Under the pieces are notes generated by a model that was given only the letters and a program-made list of their open reading frames with translations, was not told the origin of the DNA and searched no databases. From UBA1794 sp050946375 (GTDB lineage: Bacteria > Bacteroidota > Bacteroidia > Bacteroidales > Bacteroidaceae), in assembly GCA_050946375.1 (NCBI GenBank), contig JBMNUT010000010.1, positions 43,321 to 107,320 on the forward strand: DNA of 64,000 bases, read 5' to 3'. Every line of letters starts with the position of its first letter. Within the stretch, counting starts at the first letter, position 1. Below, one piece after another: positions 8,932 to 17,125 of the stretch. The position numbers and the translations under genes are program-made.

Positions 8932-9471
8932 TCAGACGTTCTTGCCTGCTTCGTAAGCCTTCTGCAGGGCCGGCTTTCCTTCGATGTCGCCCATCTTCCA
9001 GTTTCCCGTCCCGTAGATTACGCCCCGCTCCTGCGGATTGTCCAGGCATTCGAAAAAGCCGCGAAACGTCTCGATGGTGCGGTTCATCTTCTCGTGGCTT
9101 TCTTCGGCAGCGGCCAGGATGAGGTAGAATTCCTTGTTCTTCATTTCCGTATAGCGGGCGCAACAGCGGTCGATGAGAGTCTTCATCTGTGCGCTCATCG
9201 TGTAGAAATACACCGGCGTTGCCATCACGATGACGTCGGCAGCCAGCATTTTTTCCACGACTGCCGCCGCGTCGTCCTTCTGGGGGCATGGTTTCTGATA
9301 CATGCTGCAGGTGCCGCAGCCCGTGCAGTAGTTGATTTTCAGGTTGTGAAGGAAGATTTTTTCGGCGTCGTGGCCGCTTTCGAGCGCGCCCCGCAGAAAC
9401 TCATCGCAGAGACGGTCGGAATTTCCCCCTTTCCGCGGCGAGGAAGAGAGGATAAGTACGTGTTTCTTCAT
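8932..9471 (-). CDS. Flavodoxin-type NAD(P)H-dependent oxidoreductase
   Basis: A 179-residue FMN-binding flavodoxin-fold protein of the NADPH-dependent FMN reductase/iron-sulfur flavoprotein class. LSSSPRKGGNSD is the FMN phosphate loop, and MATPVYFYTMSAQMKTLIDR is the second flavin-binding segment (positions ~85-104). A CTGCGTCSMYQKPC cluster follows strand 2, with cysteines spaced like those of iron-sulfur flavoproteins. Whether it binds a cluster is uncertain. It diverges from the SpoU gene across a region with two direct repeats, so it may share control with it. Substrate unknown; quinone or nitro compounds are typical for the family. Confidence 0.85.
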   Translation of the reverse strand: MKKHVLILSSSPRKGGNSDRLCDEFLRGALESGHDAEKIFLHNLKINYCTGCGTCSMYQKPCPQKDDAAAVVEKMLAADVIVMATPVYFYTMSAQMKTLIDRCCARYTEMKNKEFYLILAAAEESHEKMNRTIETFRGFFECLDNPQERGVIYGTGNWKMGDIEGKPALQKAYEAGKNV

Positions 9472-9509
9472 TGTAGATAGTGATGTTTATTGTGTGAATA
9501 GTCACTCTG

Positions 9510-9517
9510 CAAAATTA
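9510..9517 (-). promoter_or_regulatory. -7 box for the flavodoxin-type reductase
   Basis: TAATTTTG on the minus strand, 38 nt upstream of the start at 9471. Confidence 0.5.
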
Positions 9518-9544
9518 GCAGAATAAATGCGATTGTGGAAAATA

Positions 9545-9577
9545 CGAATTACGTTTATTCCTACCCGAATTACGTTT
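9545..9577. promoter_or_regulatory. Direct repeats, operator-like
   Basis: CGAATTACGTTT occurs twice, at 9545-9556 and 9566-9577, exactly 21 bp apart. That puts both copies on the same face of the helix, just upstream of the -7 box at 9586 and downstream of the divergent one. Confidence 0.5.
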
Positions 9578-9585
9578 CTTATTCT

Positions 9586-9593
9586 TACCTTTG
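9586..9593 (+). promoter_or_regulatory. -7 box for the SpoU methyltransferase
   Basis: TACCTTTG, 10 nt before the start codon at 9604, so the leader is only a few nucleotides long. Confidence 0.55.
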
Positions 9594-9603
9594 CAGAAAA
9601 CGT

Positions 9604-10146
9604 ATGAGAAAACTGAATGTATTGGAAATGGGCCGTATCTCGGCCGCGGAATTCCACGAGGCACGTAAGATACCCCTTGCCGTGGTGCTCGACGATGTGC
9701 GCAGCATGAACAACGTAGGCTCCGTCTTCCGCACGGCCGATGCCTTCCGTGTGGAGCGTATCTGCCTGTGCGGGATTACCGGCACGCCTCCCCACCCCGA
9801 CATTCACAAGACGGCGCTTGGCGCGGAGGACAGCGTGGCATGGACGTACTTCCCTACGGCTCTGGAGGCCGTGGCGCAGCTTCGGGCGGAGGGATACGTA
9901 CTCTGCAGCGTGGAGCAGGCCGAGGGGAGCACGATGTTGCAGGACTTCCGGTTCGACCCGTCCCGCCGCTACGCCCTGGTGCTGGGCAACGAGGTGAAGG
10001 GCGTGCGCCAGGAGGTGGTAGATGCTTCCGATGTCTGCCTCGAGATACCGCAGTATGGCACGAAGCATTCGCTCAACGTGTCGGTCACTGCCGGCATTGT
10101 CCTCTGGGACGCTTTCCTGCAGTTGCGCGGCGCGCTGGGTATATAG
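9604..10146 (+). CDS. SpoU/TrmH-family RNA 2'-O-methyltransferase
   Basis: A 180-residue SPOUT methyltransferase that transfers a methyl group from SAM to a ribose 2'-OH in tRNA or rRNA. The knot motifs are clear: LDDVRSMNNVGSVFRTADAF (motif 1), LVLGNEVKGVRQEV (motif 2) and IPQYGTKHSLNVSVTAGIV (motif 3). No N-terminal substrate-binding domain is present, so the target nucleotide cannot be named. The start at 9604 was preferred over an open frame further upstream because the -7 box would otherwise lie inside the coding region. Confidence 0.92.
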   Translation: MRKLNVLEMGRISAAEFHEARKIPLAVVLDDVRSMNNVGSVFRTADAFRVERICLCGITGTPPHPDIHKTALGAEDSVAWTYFPTALEAVAQLRAEGYVLCSVEQAEGSTMLQDFRFDPSRRYALVLGNEVKGVRQEVVDASDVCLEIPQYGTKHSLNVSVTAGIVLWDAFLQLRGALGI

Positions 10147-10203
10147 GCAAAAAGTGGCGGCGGAATTCGTGGAAAGTGCCTGCCGAAAAATTGCGAAGGG
10201 CGG
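10141..10203. repeat. 22-nt phased repeats in a convergent gap
   Basis: Degenerate units, clearest at 10162-10183 (GAATTCGTGGAAAGTGCCTG plus two bases) and continuing to about 10203. They fill the gap between the SpoU gene and the DUF4294 gene. Confidence 0.45.
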
Positions 10204-10854
10204 CTACAGCTGGTAGTTTGTGACGAGAGTGATGACCCGCTCGGTAAGTTTGTCTTCTCCTTTCTTGTCGTACCTCTTTTTCAGACTTGCCCCGAATACG
10301 GCGGCAAAACTCTGGTAGAATTTGGCCCGGAAGGAGCCGACGAAGGCCTTGATGATGTCGTACGAGGGCGAGGCGCACTGCCTGTCGACCATTTTGATGA
10401 GCAGTTTTCCCTGGCTGAAGGTGAGTTTCTTGAACATGGGCTTGTATTGGTCCATCAGTCCGTCCTCCACCCGTTTGATGTGCTTGAGGCGTTCTTCCTT
10501 GCTCATGCCGTCCATGTACTCATACGTCTCGATGATGATGTTGTTAATCATGACGGAAAGCGGATAAACCTTCTTCACGTTGCGTACAAGTTTCATATAC
10601 TCGCGCCATTCCTTATTGTTCTTGAATTTCAAGGGCGGGTAGATGTATACATTTCTGAGCTGGAAAAACGGGATAGTGTCGCCTTCGTAGATGCACAGTT
10701 CCGCATGGGTGTAAAATTGGCGCTCGAAAGCCTTTTTCCTTTCGTAGGCTTCATCGATGACCCCTTCTTCGTTTTTTTGAGCTTTGACCGTAGAAAACGA
10801 AGAGAAAAGCAAGAGGATAAGGAAGCAAAAGAACGGTGCAATTCTCGTTTTCAT
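10204..10854 (-). CDS. DUF4294-family exported protein
   Basis: I chose the ATG at 10854, which gives the signal peptide MKTRIAPFFCFLILLLFSSFS...VKA; a longer open frame has no signal. The mature part is ~195 residues and matches the Bacteroidetes DUF4294 family: PFFQLRNVYIYPPLKFKN, then a helical region with VRNVKKVYPLSV and ...LIKMVDRQ. The family function is unknown; it is periplasmic by its signal. The -7 box ends only 5 nt before the ATG, so the transcript may be leaderless. Confidence 0.82.
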   Translation of the reverse strand: MKTRIAPFFCFLILLLFSSFSTVKAQKNEEGVIDEAYERKKAFERQFYTHAELCIYEGDTIPFFQLRNVYIYPPLKFKNNKEWREYMKLVRNVKKVYPLSVMINNIIIETYEYMDGMSKEERLKHIKRVEDGLMDQYKPMFKKLTFSQGKLLIKMVDRQCASPSYDIIKAFVGSFRAKFYQSFAAVFGASLKKRYDKKGEDKLTERVITLVTNYQL

Positions 10855-10859
10855 GGCGG

Positions 10860-10867
10860 CAAATGTA
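10860..10867 (-). promoter_or_regulatory. -7 box for the DUF4294 gene
   Basis: TACATTTG on the minus strand, 5 nt from the ATG at 10854. The expected transcription start would fall at or in the start codon. Confidence 0.5.
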
Positions 10868-11035
10868 GTGTTTCTACTTGGAATTAGGTTCAATTCGCTG
10901 AAAATAAAAATCATAATAGATGTGCCCGAAGTTATAATTTACAAAACTTTTAAATTCGTTTCCCCTTGTTTTGGCGTAAATTATGAAATCCCTCTCTTCA
11001 AAAGTACTTCCGGCGAGCTGAAAAACATGCAAGAT

Positions 11036-11079
11036 TTCTCGAAAAAAGTCTTGCAGCATTTTTTTAAAGGAATGTAGTC
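11036..11079. repeat. 22-nt phased repeats, 2 units
   Basis: Units at 11036-11057 (TTCTCGAAAAAAGTCTTGCA plus two bases) and 11058-11079, upstream of the leucine-rich-repeat gene. Confidence 0.45.
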
Positions 11080-11099
11080 TTTTTTGTCGGCGAAATACT

Positions 11100-11107
11100 T
11101 ATTTTTG
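11100..11107 (+). promoter_or_regulatory. -7 box for the leucine-rich-repeat gene
   Basis: TATTTTTG, 39 nt before the ATG at 11147. Confidence 0.5.
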
Positions 11108-11146
11108 CAATTGTCTGAATAATAAACAAAAAACAAATCAACTATT

Positions 11147-13795
11147 ATGAACAGAAAATTACAACGTATTTTTGTATTAGCCCTGCTTGTAGTGTTTGGG
11201 ACTTGTCTGCGTTCGCAAGCAGCCGTGGGGTATAATTATGACGTCTGCATTGGCGGAATTTATTATAAGCTCAATTCGACGAACAAGACGGCCAGCGTGA
11301 CTTTCATACAGCAGTTGGTGCAGCGTCCGATGGATCCCCATATGCCGGTAGAAATAATCTATAAGTCGGATTATAAAGGCAGCGTAGTGATTCCCAAGAC
11401 TATTGAGGTAGATAATCCCATAACCGTTGCCGTAGAAAAGGAAGAATACACCGTGACGTCCATCGACCACCATGCCTTCTACGAATGTACGGGGCTTCGG
11501 AGTGTCGTAATACCTGCCACGGTCACGTCTATTGGCGCCAATGCATTCGAAGGATGCACCATGTTGTCATCCATCGATATGCCTTTTACTATGGAAAGCA
11601 TCGCAAGTAGAGCTTTTTACGGCTGCAGAAATGCGAAACTCGTTTTTCCGAAAGTCGTGAAACTGGGTACCGATGCGCTTACGGACAGTAAGATCAGCGT
11701 AGGAGTGGAAGCCTACGGGCTCTGCTTCGTGCCGGATAAGCAGACAGGCACGGCCATGCTCATCGCAAAGGATATGGACTTCGACGAAGAAGGAAACGTG
11801 ATTTACAACCGGGATGCCAAGTATGAAGGTGATTTGCGCGTAGGCGGTACTTATTCCATCAACCAGAATACAGAGAGTTATCGGCTTGTTTCCATCGATG
11901 ACCATGCGTTTACGAATTGCGAGGTGAACAGTCTGTATTTGTACCCAAGCGTTACGGAGATAGCTCCCTCGGCTTTTGAAAATGCGCACATAGTCAGTGT
12001 CTTGTTTACTTCTCCGCTTAAGTCGTATGAGGCCTTTGCGCAGTCGGAAATAGAGCGCATCTTTACGGCTTCTTCCGAGGTGAAAAAAGTAGCATCCTGC
12101 GTTGCTTCTTCCTCGTGCGAGGTGCTTTCCATCGAGCCGGAGGTTACGAAAATCATCCCTTACCTGCGTGGAGTTTCGTTTTATGCCCGGAGCAGCAACA
12201 AGTACATGACAATCAATAGCGCCTATGGCGTAGAGTCTACTGCTCCCCTGCGCGTGGGTGACGACGGATTTTACTTCTTCAAATTGAACTACATGCAGCC
12301 CGATACGGAAGGAAACGTGTGGGTTGATTATTCGATTGAGGGCTGTCCGATGAATTTAACCCATGATGTGACGTTTACTACCGCACCTTTTAAGGCCTCG
12401 GTGCAGATGGTGGAACAGACTCAGACTTCCTTTTCTTTCAAAGTGACAGTGTCTGAAGACGAAACGTGGGCGCTTGAGCGGTTAGTATTCGACGGAAAAG
12501 AAATAAGTAATGGGGAATTGCTGGAATATTCGGATCTTTTCCCGGGTGTATATTACATGAGTGGAATGGCTTATTATGATGAAAACGATATTTCGGCCTG
12601 GGTAGATAAAGATGAATATGAGACTTCTTTCCCGTTTTCTAAGAATGTATCTACGAAAGATATAACTTTTGAACTGGTGGATAAGCAGGTCGGCCCGACG
12701 AGTGTTTCGGCTTTAGGAAAATATGAGGCAGGCAATGCCAACGTGACGGGTACGAAGCTGGTTTGCAACGGCATCGTTTCCGAAACGAACCGACTGGATA
12801 TGACAGGTTTGGAGCCGGGTAAGAAATATACGGCACGCTATGAAATCTATGTGGACGACAGGCTGTACAGAGGATTGGACTGGGCTTTCACTACCGACAC
12901 GGTGGCTTTCGTGACGCTTCCGGCGCAGGCTGTGTCGAATACGTGCGCCATTATCGCGGCGGAGTGCAACATCAGCGAGAAGGAGACGGCCTGCGGTTTC
13001 GAATGGCGGCGCATCGATGCGCCCGACCTGGTACCTTCTACGTTCAGCCCCACCTTCGTGGCCGACAGTACGCTGGCAGGTCGCCTCGAGGGACTGAGCC
13101 CCAATACCTATTATAAATACCGTCCTTATTACTATTGTGCGGCAAACGATACTTATTACTATGGCGAGTGGATTGGTTTCGGTACGGCCGATGCGTATGT
13201 TTACTTCGAGCCGGTGGTTTATACTTCTTCCGACCCCGTGGTGGAGGGTACTACCGTCCGTCTGCAGGGACGTGCCCTGGCCGGTTCGGAAGCCGTGGCG
13301 GAACAAGGTTTCGAGTACTGGAAGGAGTCGCTTCCGTCCGCTCCGATGACGCGTACTGCGGGCGGAGTGCAGGTAGTTCTGGCCAGCGGTCAGACGATGG
13401 AGGCTACGCTCGAGGGTCTGGAGCCCGGCACAACGTATGCTTACCGCGCCTTTGTCACCACCTCGCGGGGCACTACGTACGGTGCGACGTACCACTTCTC
13501 TACGCCTGTGCTTACGGCTATCGGGGAAACCTTTGCCGATTCCGGCGAAAAGTGCCTCGACTTTTCGGTGAAACAGTCCGGACAAGTGGAGATTTGCGTT
13601 TCCACTCCTCCGGCTGCGCAATCCTGTGCATACAGACTGGTTTCGATAGGCGGGCAGATGATTGCCGGCGGCATGGTGCCGGCCGACGGGCAATGGTATC
13701 CGCTGGCTGAGGGCCGCACTTTGCCGGCTGGCCTGTATGTGGTGACCGTTTCCGACGGCGTGCGGCAGCAGTCGAAGAAGATGGTCGTTGAGTGA
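11147..13795 (+). CDS. BspA-type leucine-rich-repeat surface protein
   Basis: An 882-residue exported protein with signal peptide (to about SQAA). Residues ~90-350 carry Treponema/BspA-type LRR_5 repeats (IDHHAFYECTGLRSVVIPATVTSIGANAFEGC, and ITSRAF-like units). The middle and C-terminal parts hold several fibronectin-III-like beta-sandwiches (LEPGKKYTARYEIYVDD, LEPGTTYAYRAFVTTSRGTTYG). The last ~80 residues form a sorting-like tail (LPAGLYVVTVSDG...KKMVVE). Proteins of this type bind host or polysaccharide partners at the cell surface, but the ligand here is unknown. It is monocistronic, with its own promoter and a strong terminator. Base composition of the first half is more AT-rich than its neighbours. 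Confidence 0.85.
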   Translation: MNRKLQRIFVLALLVVFGTCLRSQAAVGYNYDVCIGGIYYKLNSTNKTASVTFIQQLVQRPMDPHMPVEIIYKSDYKGSVVIPKTIEVDNPITVAVEKEEYTVTSIDHHAFYECTGLRSVVIPATVTSIGANAFEGCTMLSSIDMPFTMESIASRAFYGCRNAKLVFPKVVKLGTDALTDSKISVGVEAYGLCFVPDKQTGTAMLIAKDMDFDEEGNVIYNRDAKYEGDLRVGGTYSINQNTESYRLVSIDDHAFTNCEVNSLYLYPSVTEIAPSAFENAHIVSVLFTSPLKSYEAFAQSEIERIFTASSEVKKVASCVASSSCEVLSIEPEVTKIIPYLRGVSFYARSSNKYMTINSAYGVESTAPLRVGDDGFYFFKLNYMQPDTEGNVWVDYSIEGCPMNLTHDVTFTTAPFKASVQMVEQTQTSFSFKVTVSEDETWALERLVFDGKEISNGELLEYSDLFPGVYYMSGMAYYDENDISAWVDKDEYETSFPFSKNVSTKDITFELVDKQVGPTSVSALGKYEAGNANVTGTKLVCNGIVSETNRLDMTGLEPGKKYTARYEIYVDDRLYRGLDWAFTTDTVAFVTLPAQAVSNTCAIIAAECNISEKETACGFEWRRIDAPDLVPSTFSPTFVADSTLAGRLEGLSPNTYYKYRPYYYCAANDTYYYGEWIGFGTADAYVYFEPVVYTSSDPVVEGTTVRLQGRALAGSEAVAEQGFEYWKESLPSAPMTRTAGGVQVVLASGQTMEATLEGLEPGTTYAYRAFVTTSRGTTYGATYHFSTPVLTAIGETFADSGEKCLDFSVKQSGQVEICVSTPPAAQSCAYRLVSIGGQMIAGGMVPADGQWYPLAEGRTLPAGLYVVTVSDGVRQQSKKMVVE

Positions 13796-13833
13796 GCCAC
13801 GGGGCTTTTGCCCTGCTGGCTGCGTGCATAATG

Positions 13834-13876
13834 AAATCCGCCGGACAAGTTTTCAGCATCTTGTCCGGCGGATTTT
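13834..13876. terminator. Bidirectional terminator
   Basis: A perfect 16-bp stem (AAATCCGCCGGACAAG with its complement) between the convergent leucine-rich-repeat gene and argS. Confidence 0.85.
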
Positions 13877-13897
13877 GTATAGGGTTGTGCCTGGGTT

Positions 13898-15703
13898 TTA
13901 CATGCGTTCGGGCACTTCGATTCCGAGCAGCCCCATGGCGGCTTTCACCGTGCGGGCCACCGTTTCGGAGAGGGCAAGGCGGAAGGCGCGCAGTGCTTCG
14001 TTTTCTTCGCGCAGGATGGAGAAGTCGTGGTAGAACTGGTTGTATTCTTTCACCAGTTCGTAGGCGTAGTTGGCGATGCCCGAGGGCGAATAGTCGTTTC
14101 CGGCCTGTGCTACGACGGTTGCGAAGTCGGCAATCTTCTGAATGAGGCTTTCTTCTTTCTCGTTCAGGCTGACGTTGGCGGGGAGCGTCGCGGGCAGTTT
14201 CAGCCCGGCTGCCTCGGCTTTCCGCAGGATGCTGCGTATGCGTGCGTAGGTGTACTGTATGAAGGGTCCGGTATTGCCGTTGAAGTCGATGGATTCCTTG
14301 GGGTTGAACGTCATGTTCTTGCGGGCGTCTACCTTGAGGATGAAGTACTTGAGTGCGCCCATGCCTACGATTCGGGCTATCTCGTCGGCTTCTTCGGGGG
14401 TGAAGTCTTCGAGTTTTACTTCGCGGCCTTCCGATGTTTCGCGGGCGGTCTCGATCATTGAGTCCATCAGGTCGTCGGCGTCGACAACGGTGCCTTCGCG
14501 CGACTTCATTTTCCCTTCAGGCAGCTCGACCATGCCGTAGGAGAAGTGTACGAGGCTCTTGCCCCATTTGAATCCGAGGCGGTCGAGCAGGATGGAAAGC
14601 ACCTGGAAATGGTAGTTTTGCTCGTTGCCTACGACGTAAATCATCTTGTCGATGGGGTAATCGGCGAAGCGCTGTTCGGCCGTGCCTATGTCCTGTGTCA
14701 TGTAGACGGAGGTGCCGTCGGAGCGAAGCAGGAGTTTTTGGTCCAGTCCCTCCTTGCTGAGGTCGGCCCAGACGGAGCCGTCTTCCTTGCGGAAGAAGAG
14801 GCCTTTCTCGAGTCCTTCGAGTACTTTGCGTTTTCCCTCGAGGTAGGTTTCCGATTCGTAGTATATCTTGTCGAAGCTGACGCCCATCCGGCGGTAGGTT
14901 TCGTCGAATCCGTCGTACACCCACTGGTTCATCATTTTCCAAAGGGCGCGCACTTCGGGGTCGCCGGCTTCCCACTTGCGGAGCATCTCCCGCGCTTCCT
15001 GCATGAGGGGCGACTTGGCTTCGGCTTCTTCCTTGCTCATTCCCTGTGCCATCAGCTCGTTGACTTCGGCTTTGTAGTGCTTGTCGAAGGCCACGTAGTA
15101 GTCGCCTACGAGGTGGTCGCCCTTGATTCCGGTGGACTGGGGCGTCTTTCCTTCGCCGTACTTCTGCCAGGCGAGCATGGACTTGCAGATGTGTATGCCG
15201 CGGTCGTTGACGATGTTGGTCTTTACGACGCGGTTTCCGTTGGCTTCCATGATGCGTGCCAGCGAGCTTCCCAGCAGGTTGTTGCGCATGTGGCCCAGAT
15301 GGAGCGGCTTGTTGGTGTTGGGCGATGAGTATTCTATCATCACCAGCGGGGCGCTTCCGTCAGCGGGTGCGGCCTTGAAACCGTAGTCCGGGTCCTGGCG
15401 GATGGCTTCGAGCAGGTCAATCCAGCACTGCGAGGCGATGGTCAGGTTGAGGAATCCTTTGATTACGTTGTATTTTTCGACCACTGCGGCCTCGTGTTCC
15501 ATGAGGTAGCGCCCGATTTCGTCGGCCGTGTCTTCCGGTTTTTTGCGGGACAGGCGCAGCAGTGGGAAGACGACCAGCGTGAGATGGCCTTCGAACTCTT
15601 TCTTTGTCTTTTGCAGCTGTATGCTGTCGGGGGCTACGTCGGCTCCATATAGGCTTTTGATCGCGGCCTGTATGGTGGCTGCGAGTTTGTTTTCGATGTT
15701 CAT
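13898..15703 (-). CDS. argS: Arginyl-tRNA synthetase
   Basis: A class I aminoacyl-tRNA synthetase that charges tRNA-Arg. With the start at 15703 the protein has 601 residues, normal for ArgS. The N-terminal additional domain (MNIENKLAATIQAAIKSL) is followed by the HIGH-type motif in NKPLHLGHMRNN and a KMSK-type GKMKSREG, then the C-terminal helical anticodon domain ending VPERM. A longer open frame upstream contains no plausible ArgS sequence and crosses the -7 box. Confidence 0.97.
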   Translation of the reverse strand: MNIENKLAATIQAAIKSLYGADVAPDSIQLQKTKKEFEGHLTLVVFPLLRLSRKKPEDTADEIGRYLMEHEAAVVEKYNVIKGFLNLTIASQCWIDLLEAIRQDPDYGFKAAPADGSAPLVMIEYSSPNTNKPLHLGHMRNNLLGSSLARIMEANGNRVVKTNIVNDRGIHICKSMLAWQKYGEGKTPQSTGIKGDHLVGDYYVAFDKHYKAEVNELMAQGMSKEEAEAKSPLMQEAREMLRKWEAGDPEVRALWKMMNQWVYDGFDETYRRMGVSFDKIYYESETYLEGKRKVLEGLEKGLFFRKEDGSVWADLSKEGLDQKLLLRSDGTSVYMTQDIGTAEQRFADYPIDKMIYVVGNEQNYHFQVLSILLDRLGFKWGKSLVHFSYGMVELPEGKMKSREGTVVDADDLMDSMIETARETSEGREVKLEDFTPEEADEIARIVGMGALKYFILKVDARKNMTFNPKESIDFNGNTGPFIQYTYARIRSILRKAEAAGLKLPATLPANVSLNEKEESLIQKIADFATVVAQAGNDYSPSGIANYAYELVKEYNQFYHDFSILREENEALRAFRLALSETVARTVKAAMGLLGIEVPERM

Positions 15704-15778
15704 TTGAGCAGATTCGGTTTGAAAAAATGGTGTAACACTCGGTCTTTCGGGCAGTCGGGTGCCCGTATTTCCGCCGCG

Positions 15779-15786
15779 CAAAGGTA
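15779..15786 (-). promoter_or_regulatory. -7 box for argS
   Basis: TACCTTTG on the minus strand, about 75 nt upstream of the argS start. Confidence 0.5.
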
Positions 15787-15867
15787 CGAAGAAAAAACGA
15801 GACCTTTTGCAGAACGTGCTGAAAGCTGTTTGCCGCGCTTCCGGGCGGTGGGCGATTTGGTGCGGCG

Positions 15868-15911
15868 TTTTTCGGGAAAAGTGCCTCGCCTTTCGGGCGG
15901 AAGTGGTGGGG
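15868..15911. repeat. 22-nt phased repeats, 2 units
   Basis: Units at 15868-15889 (TTTTTCGGGAAAAGTGCCTC plus two bases) and 15890-15911, between the argS promoter and the HU terminator. Confidence 0.5.
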
Positions 15912-15933
15912 GTTTGGGCGGCGTGGGGGTAAA

Positions 15934-15970
15934 CAAAAAACGAATCCCCGGGCCGGGAATTCGTTTTTAT
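15934..15970 (-). terminator. Terminator of the HU gene
   Basis: On the minus strand, ACGAATTCCCGG pairs imperfectly with its downstream complement and is followed by TTTTTT. It lies 23 nt after the HU stop. Confidence 0.75.
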
Positions 15971-15992
15971 AGCCATGCTCGGGCAAAAAGAA

Positions 15993-16265
15993 TCATTGCA
16001 AAGCGTCGGCCAGTTCTGCGCCGGCTTTGAATTTGGCGATTTTCTTGGCGGGGATGGTAATGGACGCTTTGGTAGCGGGATTGATGCCCGTGCGTTCTCC
16101 CCGTTCGCTTACGGAGAAAGTGCCGAACCCGACGAGGGCGATCTTGTCGCCTTCTTTCAGAGTCTTGATAACGGTTGAGACGAATGCGTCGAGCGCTTTC
16201 TTGGAATCGGCCTTGCTCAGGCCGGATTCTTCTGCCATGGCATTGATAAGTTCTGCTTTGTTCAT
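15993..16265 (-). CDS. HU-family DNA-binding protein
   Basis: A 90-residue histone-like protein that bends and compacts DNA. The whole fold is visible: MNKAELINAMAEESGLSKAD helices, the VGFGTFSV strand, and the DNA arm with NPATKASITIPAKK. The start at 16265 matches the family N-terminus; a longer open frame upstream contains no HU sequence. It diverges from the rhomboid operon. Being an abundant architectural protein, it is one candidate to bind the phased A/T-tract repeats in this window; that is only a suggestion. Confidence 0.96.
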   Translation of the reverse strand: MNKAELINAMAEESGLSKADSKKALDAFVSTVIKTLKEGDKIALVGFGTFSVSERGERTGINPATKASITIPAKKIAKFKAGAELADALQ

Positions 16266-16313
16266 GATAACAGAGATGTGATGATATTGATAAAATAAAG
16301 AATTTGACTCGGA

Positions 16314-16321
16314 CAAATGTA
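16314..16321 (-). promoter_or_regulatory. -7 box for the HU gene
   Basis: TACATTTG on the minus strand, about 48 nt upstream of the start at 16265. Confidence 0.55.
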
Positions 16322-16427
16322 AGGGTAAAAGGGAAAAAAACAAATAATTAGCGGGGAAAAATAGGTGTTTTTTGGAAATAAAAGTGAATAGACTTGCGGA
16401 TTTGCCTTTAGCGAGCGAAAAAAGTAG

Positions 16428-16435
16428 TACTTTTG
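16428..16435 (+). promoter_or_regulatory. Promoter of the rhomboid operon
   Basis: TACTTTTG, with a TTTG -33-type element at 16401-16404 (23 nt between the two) and 39 nt before the start at 16475. It is the best two-box match in the window. Confidence 0.6.
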
Positions 16436-16474
16436 TAGGCAAATTCTGTTAGTACCTTATTATATCGGAAATAG

Positions 16475-17125
16475 ATGAACGGCACCCCTCCTGTTACTAA
16501 GAATCTGTTAATAATCAACGTGCTTTTTTTTCTGGCCGACTTTGTCCTGGGGCAAAGGGGCGTGAATCTGACGAGCCTTTTCGGGCTTTATTTCTTTGGC
16601 ATGGATGGTTATTTCCATATCTGGCAGCCGATTACGTATATGTTTATGCACGGCAGCCTGTCGCACATCTTCTTTAATATGTTTGCCCTGTGGATGTTCG
16701 GCCGTATCCTGGAGAGCGTCTGGGGCGGGCGCCGCTTCCTGATATATTATATGGTGTGCGGCGTGGGCGCGGCCCTGCTGCAGGAGCTGGTTCAGCTGCT
16801 CAGTTTCCTCCACAGCGTGAACACGGGCATCGTGGACTACTCCATTCTGGCGCCGACCGTGGGGGCTTCGGGCGCGGTCTACGGCATATTGCTGGCTTTT
16901 GCCATGCTGTTTCCCAACGAGCGGATGTTTATTTTTCCGCTGCCGATGCCCATCAAGGCCAAGTATTTCGTGGCGTTTTTCTTTGTACTGGAGCTGTTTT
17001 CGGGATTTGCCGTGTCGGACAACGTGGCCCACTTTGCGCATCTGGGCGGCATGCTGTTCGGCTGGGCGCTGATCATATACTGGAGGCGGAAGGCAAGATA
17101 TGGCGGGAATTTTCGAAGATTTTAA
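16475..17125 (+). CDS. Rhomboid intramembrane serine protease
   Basis: A 216-residue, six-helix rhomboid of the GlpG superfamily, which cuts substrates inside the membrane. The catalytic serine is in GASGAVYG (about residue 132) and the catalytic histidine in HFAHLGG near residue 190. The L1-loop-like HGSLSHIFFNMFALW motif is also present. It is the first gene of a three-gene operon; its end overlaps the next gene by 26 nt. Substrate unknown. Confidence 0.93.
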   Translation: MNGTPPVTKNLLIINVLFFLADFVLGQRGVNLTSLFGLYFFGMDGYFHIWQPITYMFMHGSLSHIFFNMFALWMFGRILESVWGGRRFLIYYMVCGVGAALLQELVQLLSFLHSVNTGIVDYSILAPTVGASGAVYGILLAFAMLFPNERMFIFPLPMPIKAKYFVAFFFVLELFSGFAVSDNVAHFAHLGGMLFGWALIIYWRRKARYGGNFRRF

